Of a DNA stretch of 64,000 nucleotides, positions 56,198 through 64,000 are shown one piece after another (position 1 is the first letter of the stretch; each line of letters begins with the position of its first letter). The notes under the pieces were generated by a model. That model was not told the origin of the DNA. It was given only the letters and a program-made list of their open reading frames with translations, and made no database searches. Both the position numbers and the translations under genes were made by a program. Source of the DNA: Patiria miniata (lineage: Eukaryota; Echinodermata; Asteroidea; Valvatida; Asterinidae); NCBI RefSeq assembly GCF_015706575.1, contig NW_024037050.1, positions 5,828,001 to 5,892,000 of the forward strand. Reading direction: 5' to 3'.

Positions 56198-58332
56198 CTA
56201 GAGGTTGTGGTTATGAACAACCACAGAGCTGTTCCCAGTTTTGATTCTCTATTGGACCGTAAACAAAATGGTTTAATGATTAACAAAAAATGAAATTAAT
56301 AAATTGAAATTATTACTTTAAAAGATTGCACTTCCGGTACAACCTTTTAAATATTCATGACGTCAAAGCATAACAATAATTATGTGCACAGTAATAATGA
56401 TTCAATATAATTATCTGTCAATATAGCTTTGTATTAATGTTGTATTAATATTAAGTTTCAACCTGATCAGATTAATAATTCATGAAATATGATATAAGGG
56501 TCTAAAATTACCACTTCCGGTAAAACTGGAAGTGAAGGTCACATGACCTTGACATATCAATTTTCATCTATAACACATCCTTGTCTGTATACCTACTAAA
56601 TTTGAGATCAATCGGTCAAGTAGTTCGATAGTTATAAGACTGTAAAAACTGAATCTATAAATAGATGTCACGTGACCCCTGATGACGTCACGATGACGAA
56701 AAGTTTCGGCATACATCTTCAGATGATGGTTAATGACTATGCTGAGTTTAAAGTTGATTGGATTTAAAATAGTTCCCAAAGTGGCTTGTAGAATAAAAAC
56801 GTGTGATATTTTTATTGAAATTGCATAAGTGTCCAACTTCCCCTAAAGCAGAACAAAAATCACTGAGACAAGTCTACTGATTGGCAAATGGGGGCGCCAT
56901 TCGCTTTATACGGTGTGCCGTTATATTTTTTTGGTGACGCGCAGCTGTCCTTATTTTGATCCCGTAAAAGTGTTCAGATCAGGCTCTGTGCCGCTCGTCA
57001 CGTTGCCTTGCATAGCTTAGCCTGTGCAACCGTACAACCGTTAAAGTTTCTAATTGGCGAATGGGGGGGGGGGGCATTTACTTTATACGGTGTATCGTTA
57101 TATTTTTTTGTAACGCACTATCCTTTTGATCCCGTAAAAGTGTTAATCAGATGAGGCTCTGTGCCGCTCGTTACGCTGCCTGGCACAGCTCTAGCCTGCG
57201 CGCCCGTACAACCGTTAAAGTTATGTACTGCCCTCTTTTGGTGAGAATGAAGGGACGTAATGTACATTGAACGACGTTTCAAAGCCAAGTGTACGTGCTA
57301 TACACATTGTGGAAGTCCTGTGCATGGTTTAAAGCTCTCTACCAAGGGTATTTTTTACCGACGTCGCGTCAACTGTGTGAACAATTTGACAAGCTGGGAA
57401 CTTGGCACTGTTGGGGCAAATGTTTACGCTTAGTATCATTTAATGGGCAATTCAAGATTATATCTGTACGGATTGATTTTTCAGGAATTTTCTAATGAAA
57501 AAGGGTCTTTTCATTATAACTTCCGGTCTGATGACGTCATACATCCTAAACTTCGCACACGTCTTAAGTGGGTCAAGGTCATCATATACCCCAATATTTA
57601 GGCGATTCCGACAAACTTCGCTACAGACATCTATTCAAAATACATTTTTGAAAATTTTCAACCTGTCGCTAGAGGGCGCTCGAAGATTGCATGACGTCAA
57701 CGGTAGATGATTTGAAGAATACTATCAACCAAGAGACTAACACCGTTAAAAGCAAGTTCATATCTATTACCACTTTCAAATAATAAGCCACTTCCGGTTT
57801 GGGCCTTTTTCGACCGGAAGCAAGGGTCACATAATTTCACGCACACTGAATGAAATAAAGACCTTAACCTTCTCTACCACTTGCCGGCAACAGAATGCTG
57901 CGGACGCGTACGGTTGATTTCTTGTACATTTTTAAATATTAAAAGTGTGACAACTTAATTGCCTATAAATAAACACTGGATGACGTCATCATGACGTCAT
58001 CATTACACAATATTGTTTGAATTAGAGTCTTTGCTTGGACAAAGATTGGTGTAAATGAATAACTGGCAAAGAGTTGCAAATGCCCTCTGAAAATCGACAT
58101 TTTTTTTAAATTTCTGTATACAAAGTCTATGGGAAAAATGAAATATTCAAAATTCTATAATAAATCACGTGATGACGTCAGCATGACGAAAAGTTTCGGC
58201 ATACATCCTCAGATGATCGTTAATAACTATGCTGAGTTTAAAGTTGATCGGATTTAAAATAATTGCCAAAGTGGCTTGTAGAATAAAAACGTGTACAAAA
58301 CCTATGGGGAAAAGTGGAAAAAGAAAAAACAA
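56198..58332 (-). mobile_element. chimeric T1C unit, minus strand
   Basis: The minus-strand 3' end is CTGGGAACAGCTC, a TGTGGTT/AACCACA hairpin, ACCT and CTAG (56,201-56,198). Upstream come C modules, the GTGCCAAGTTCCCAGCTTGT link and T1 body back to the CCATAGG head and T/C tract near 58,310. It is the minus-strand counterpart of 19,233-21,546. A stretch at about 56,880-57,280 contains two versions of a GCGAATGGGGGCGCCAT-like block that the + copy has once. Confidence 0.62.
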
Positions 58333-61210
58333 CTAGAGGTCTACGTCTGTTTGCAACAGAACATAGGGCTTTTCCGCATTATGATTTTTTTTAATCAATA
58401 ATATGCCCTGAATATGCATGAACATAAAATCTGTCAAAGTTAGCCGAAAAAATTGGCTAAAACGGTCACTGTGGACAGGATTTGACCTCGGCAATACGAT
58501 GTATGTGCGTGTGTACAAGGTCTTTGCTTGAACAAAGAGTGATCTAAATAAATTACTGGCAAAGAGTCGAAAACGCACTTTGAAAATCGACAATTATTTT
58601 TAAATTTTTGATGACGTCACTGTGACGTCATTTCGAACTTTGCATACTAGTATGATTAACTACCGACCCACCAAGTTTCATGACAATTGGACCTTTCCCT
58701 ATATGAGTTTTGAAAAATCGCATTTTGATGACGTCATGATGACGTCACACATTTTTCAAGTTTTGTGCGAATAGCTATTACATAACAGACCAAATGCAAT
58801 AAAGAATTTTGCATGTTGCATTCGGGAGATATGGCTAACAGGTCCAAAAAATAAATATTCATATAAAATCTCAGGATGACGTCATCATGACGTCACCTCA
58901 TTTTTAATCTATAACACTTCCTGGTATAGCCACATACCAAGTTTGAACCCAATCAGACTTACATTTCTGTAGATATAAGACTTCACAATATGTACGTAAA
59001 TTTTCAGAAATCAATAAAAAAATTAGGTGATGACGTCATCGTGACGTCATAGTCTTCGCATAATTTTTGTATGAGGGTCTTCCTTGGCTGTAACTTTGAT
59101 GACGATTCCAGATCGCCAAGTTATAAAAATGGTGGCTTGAAAACGTGTACAAAGTCAATGGGTTAAAAATCCCACAGCAGAAAAACTGCACCTTTTAATA
59201 CGTGATTTGCCTTTACACTGAAACATTTTTATAAAATATTACTTGATATTCTGACTCTTGGGAATATTTTCAATCAAATTGCAAAGGTAAAAAATACGAT
59301 TTCTTTTTCCTTCTCACAGTAATTCTCGGCCGAAGTTCAGAACTACTCAGTAAGATATATCAGTGTTGTATAGGAAAAGACTTGTGGAAAAAGCTGTGTA
59401 CAAAGTCTATGAGAAAAATTAATTATTCATGAACCAATAATAAATCACTTGATGATGACGTCATCATGATGTCATAGTTATGGCATAATTTTTGTATGAG
59501 GGTCTTCCTTGGCTGTAACTTTGATGACGATTCCAGATCGCCAAGTTATGAAAATGGTGGCTTAAAAAAGGGGAAAAGTCAATAGGTTAAAAATCCCACA
59601 GCAGAAAAACTGTACCTTTAAATGCGTGATTTTCCTTTAAACTGAAACATTTTTACAAAATATTACTTGCTATTCTAACTCTTGGGAATATTTTCAATCA
59701 AATGACAGGCGTAAAAAAATACGATTTCTTTTTCCTTCTCATATTAATTCTCACCCGAAGTTCAGAACTACTCAGTAAGATATATCAGAGTTGTATATAG
59801 GGAAAGACTTGTGGAGAAAACTGTGTACAAAGTCTATGAGAAAAATTTATTATTCATAAATCCATAATAAATCACTTGATGACGTCACCATGACGTCACT
59901 CTTCGGGACTCATCTTGGCTATAGGGACTATGCTTATGCCAATTTTCAATGATATCTGACAAAGATTAATGCAAAAAGATAATACGTCACTGTCTATGCG
60001 CATGCATGAACATAACATCTGTCAAAGTTAGCCGAAAATCGGCTAAAACGGTCACTGAGGACAGGATTTGACCTCAACAACACGTGCGTTGCAGGCTGAC
60101 TGACATACGATGTATGTGCCTATGTACAACGTACAACGTACGTGCATGTACATGTACATGTACATTGTGGACGTCCTGTCCTGTGCATGTTTTGAAGCAG
60201 AGGTATTGTCAACGTGAAGTTTTAAGCGTGTGCAGGGTATGTTCGAGTTCGCTTATCGCCTCGAAACTTTGAAATGTTTTAGACCTACCCTTCAATCAAC
60301 AATTAAAGTAAAAACAAATATAAAAACTGCCATGATTGATTTTTCAGGGATTTTCAAATGAAAAACGGTCTATTCATTATAACTTCCGGTCTGATGACGT
60401 CATTCGCCTAAAACTTCGCACACGTCTTAAGGTGGTCAAGGTTATTATATACACCAATATTTAGGCGATTCCGACAAACTTCGCCACAGACATCTATTCA
60501 AAATACATTTTTGCTAATTTTCAACCTGTCGCTAGAGGGCGCTCGAAGATTGCATGACGTCATTGGTAGATGATTTGAAAAATACTATTGGCCAAGAGAC
60601 TAACACCGTTTAAAGCAAGTTCATATCTATTACCATTTTTAAATAATAAGACACTTCCGGTTTTGGCCTTTTTCGACCGGAAGCAAGGGTCACGTGATTT
60701 CACGCACACTGAAAGAAATAAAGACCTTGACCTACTCTACCACTTGCCGGCAACAGAATGCTGCGGACGCGTACTGTTGATTTCTTATGCATTTTTAAAT
60801 ATTAAAAGTGTCACAATTTAATTGCCTATAAATAAACACCTGATGACGTCATCATGACGTCATCATTACACAATGTTGTTTGAATTAGGGACTTTGCTTT
60901 AACAAAGTTTGGTGTAAATGAATTACTGGCAAAGAGTCAAAAATGTCCTTTGAAAACCGACATTTTTTTTTTAATTTTGTGTACAAAGTCTATGGGAAAA
61001 ATTAAATATTCAAAAATCTATAATAAATAAGTCGATGACGTCATCATGACGTCACTCTTCGGGGCACATCTCTGCTATAAGGACTATGACTATGCTAACT
61101 TTGAATGATGTATGACAAAGATTAATGCCAAAAGTGGCACTGAGAAAAAACGTGTACAAAGTCTATGGGATTTTGGCGACAAAAAGAAGAAGAAGAAGAA
61201 GAAAGAAAAA
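58333..61210 (-). mobile_element. long T2 unit with D modules, minus strand
   Basis: The minus-strand 3' end is GCGGAAAAGCC, a hairpin around TTCTGTTGCAAACAGA, and CTAG (58,336-58,333). It has D modules, then T2 body, then the GTCGCCAAAATCCCATAG leader and TTCTTC tract at 61,150-61,210. No 5' GGCTTTTCCGC hairpin is present at the right edge. It corresponds to 24,479-27,038 with one extra D module. Confidence 0.64.
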
Positions 61211-64000
61211 CTAGAGGTCTATGTCTGTTTGCAACAGAACATAGGGCTTTTCCGCATTATGATTTTTTTTAATCAATAATATGCCCTGAATATGCATGAA
61301 CATAAAATCTGTCAAAGTAAGCCGAAAATTGGCTAAAACGGTCACTGTGGACAGGATTTGACCTCGGCAATACGATGTATGTGCGTTTGTACAAGGTCTT
61401 TGCTTGGACAAAGAGTGATCTAAATAAATTACTGGCAAAGAGTCGAAAACGCACTTTGAAAATCGACAAATATTTTTAAATTTGTTTATGACGTCATCGT
61501 GACGTCACTTCGAACTTTGCATACTAGTATGATTAACTTCCTACCCACCAAGTTTCATGACAATTGGACCTTTCCTTATATGAGTTTTGAAAAATCGCAT
61601 TTTGATGACGTCATGATGACGTCACACATTTTTCAAGTTTTGTGCGAATAGCTATTACATAACAGACCAAATGCAAAAAAGAATTTTGCATTTTGCATGT
61701 TGCGTTCGGGAGATATGGCTAAAAGGTCCAAAAAAGTAATATTCATATAAAATCTCAGGATGACGTCATCATGACGTCACCTCATTTTTAATCTATAACA
61801 CATCCTGGTATAGCCACATACCAAGTTTCAACCCAATCAGACTTACATTTCTGTAGATATAAGATTTCACAATATGTACGTACATTTTCAAAAATCAATA
61901 AAAAAAATTAGGTGATGACGTCATCGTGACGTCATAGTCTTGGCATAATTTTTGTATCAGGGTCTTCCTTGGCTGTAACTTTGATGACGATTCCAGATCG
62001 CCAAGTTATAAAAATGGTGGCTTGAAAACGTGTACAAAGTCAATGGGTTAAAAATAAAATCCCACAGCACAAAAACTGCACCTTTAAATGCGTGATTTTC
62101 CTTTAAACTGGAACATTTTTATAAAATATTACTTGCTATTCTTACTCTTGGGAATATTTTCAATCAAATGACAGGCGTAAAAAAAATACGATTTCTTTTT
62201 CCTTCTCATAGTAATTCTCAGCCGAAGTTCAGAACTACTCAGTAAGATATATCAGTGTTGTATAGGGAAAGACTTGTGGAGAAAGTTGTGTACAAAGTCT
62301 ATGAAAAAAATTAATTATTCATGATTCCATAATAAATCACTTGATGATGACGTCATCATGATGTCATAGTTATGGCATAATTTTTGTATGAGGGTCTTCC
62401 TTGGCTGTAACTTTGATGACGATTCCAGATCGCCAAGTTATGAAAATGGTGGCTTAAAAAAGGGGAAAAGTCAATAGGTTAAAAATCCCACAGCAGAAAA
62501 ACTGCACCTTTAAATGCGTGATTTTCCTTTAAACTGGAACATTTTTATAAAATATTACTTGCTATTCTTACTCTTGGGAATATTTTCAATCAAATGACAG
62601 GCGTAAAAAAAATACGATTTCTTTTTCCTTCTCATAGTAATTCTCAGCCGAAGTTCAGAACTACTCAGTAAGATATATCAGTGTTGTATAGGGAAAGACT
62701 TGTGGAGAAAGCTGTGTACAAAGTCTATGAGAAAAATTAATTATTCATAAATCCATAATAAATCACTTGATGACGTCACCATGACGTCACTCTTCGGCAC
62801 ACATCTTGGCTATAGGGACTATGCTTATGCCAACTTTCAATGATATCTGACAAAGATTAATGCCAAAAGTGCTATAATACGTCCCTGTCTTTGCGCATGC
62901 ATGAACATAAAATCTGTCAAAGTTAGCCGAAAATCGGCTAAAACGGTCACTGTGGACAGGATTTGACCTCAGCAACACCTGCGCTGCAGGCTGACTGACA
63001 TACGATGTATGTGCCTATGTACAACGTACGTGCATGTACATGTACATTGTGGACGTCCTGACCTGTGCATGTTTTGAAGCAGAGGTATTGTCAACGTGAA
63101 GTTTTAAGCGTGCGCAGGGTATGTTCGAGTTCGCTTGTCGCCTTGAAACTTTGAAATGTTTTAGACCTACCCTTCAATCGACAATTAAAGTAAAAACAAA
63201 TATAAAAACTGCCATGGTTGAGTTTTCAGGAATTTTCAAATGAAAAAGGGTCTTTTTATTATAACTTCCGGTCTGATGACGTCATTCGCCTAAAACTTCG
63301 CACACGTCTTAAGTGGGTCAAGGTCATCATATACACCAATATTTAGGCGATTCCGACAAACTTCGTTACAGACATCTATTCAAAATACATTTTTGCTAAT
63401 TTTCAACCTGTCGCTAGAGGGCGCTCGAAGATTGCATGACGTCATCGGTAGATGATTTGAAGAATACTATCGGCCAAGAGACTAACACCGTTAAAAGCAA
63501 GTTCATTTCTATTACCACTTTCAAATAATAAGCCACTTCCGGTTTGGGCCTTTTTCGACCGGAAGCAAGGGTCACGTGATTTCACGCACACTGAATGAAA
63601 TAAAGACCTCAACCTACTCTACCATTTGCCGGCAACAGAATGCTGCGGACGCGTACGGTTGTTTTCTTATGCATTTATGAATATTAAAAGTGTCACAATT
63701 TAATTGCCTATAAATAAACACCTGATGACGTCATCATGACGTCATCATTACACAATGTTGTTTAAATTAGGGTCTTTGCTTAGACAAAGATTGGTGTAAA
63801 TGAAATACTGGCAAAGAGTCAAAAATGCCCTTTGCAAATCGACATTTTTTTTTGAATTTCTGTGTACATAGTCTATGGGAAAAATTAAATATTCAAAAAT
63901 CTATAATAAATTAGTCGATGACGTCACCATGACGTCAATCTTCGGGACACATCTTTGCTATAGGGACTATGCTTATGCCAACTTTGAATGATGTCTGACA
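61211..64000 (-). mobile_element. long T2 unit with D modules, minus strand, runs off the window
   Basis: CTAG at 61,214-61,211 follows (minus strand) GCGGAAAAGCC and the T2 hairpin. D modules and T2 body extend to the window edge. The two D-module copies at about 62,050-62,300 and 62,470-62,730 are nearly identical over more than 200 bp, suggesting a recent module duplication. Confidence 0.64.

Overview
The window is non-coding-rich animal DNA. The AT-rich composition, a GT-AG intron and an SRCR exon all point to a metazoan, as do CR1/Jockey-, Penelope-, hAT- and Ty3/gypsy-type elements. A marine invertebrate, perhaps a deuterostome such as an echinoderm, hemichordate or amphioxus, would fit, but I cannot name the species. 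Almost every short open frame here is a by-product of repeats.

About 47 of the 64 kb is one repeat system: 1-37,375 on the + strand and 54,442-64,000 on the - strand. It is built of 1.0-2.6 kb units that look like non-autonomous rolling-circle transposons of the Helitron/Helentron type. Three terminal types are visible. T1 has a 5' hairpin arm AGCTGTTCCCAAT, mirrored near its 3' end as ATTGGGAACAGCT, then a 9-bp-stem hairpin and CTAG. T2 has GGCTTTTCCGCAT at 5', mirrored as ATGCGGAAAAGCC, then another hairpin and CTAG. T3 has CGAAACAGCT, a hairpin and CTAG, with no 5' mirror found. Units sit between T residues, often inside the T tract just behind another unit's 5' end, so the array is nested as well as tandem. 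At 5,527-8,393 and 28,563-32,454 a complete unit splits another, and removing the insert restores the expected length. Most T1 units also carry an internal T2 end whose CTAG has become CTAC, which looks like read-through to a new terminator. No Rep/helicase gene is present.

Both halves of the array point their 3' ends toward a central island (37.4-54.4 kb). This holds a 5'-truncated LINE on the - strand (37,376-40,088) and a Penelope-like fragment split by a 372-bp hAT MITE with an 8-bp target duplication (40,206-41,615). It also holds two exons of a host SRCR gene on the - strand (44,972-44,918 and 42,207-41,896, matching phases), an inverted-repeat structure with two minisatellites (43.1-44.8 kb), and a Ty3/gypsy chromovirus with paired LTRs and a 5-bp target duplication (45,798-50,838). 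Two related fold-back elements and a possible tRNA-derived SINE lie there too. A second LTR-element fragment (12,681-14,663) interrupts a T3 unit.

The only host coding sequence I can support is the SRCR gene, probably a secreted or membrane scavenger-receptor-like protein, whose introns hold much of the island's repeat content. The array also lays down about five CRE palindromes (TGACGTCA), paired ETS-type sites and an E-box per 1.4 kb, so it could matter for regulation.
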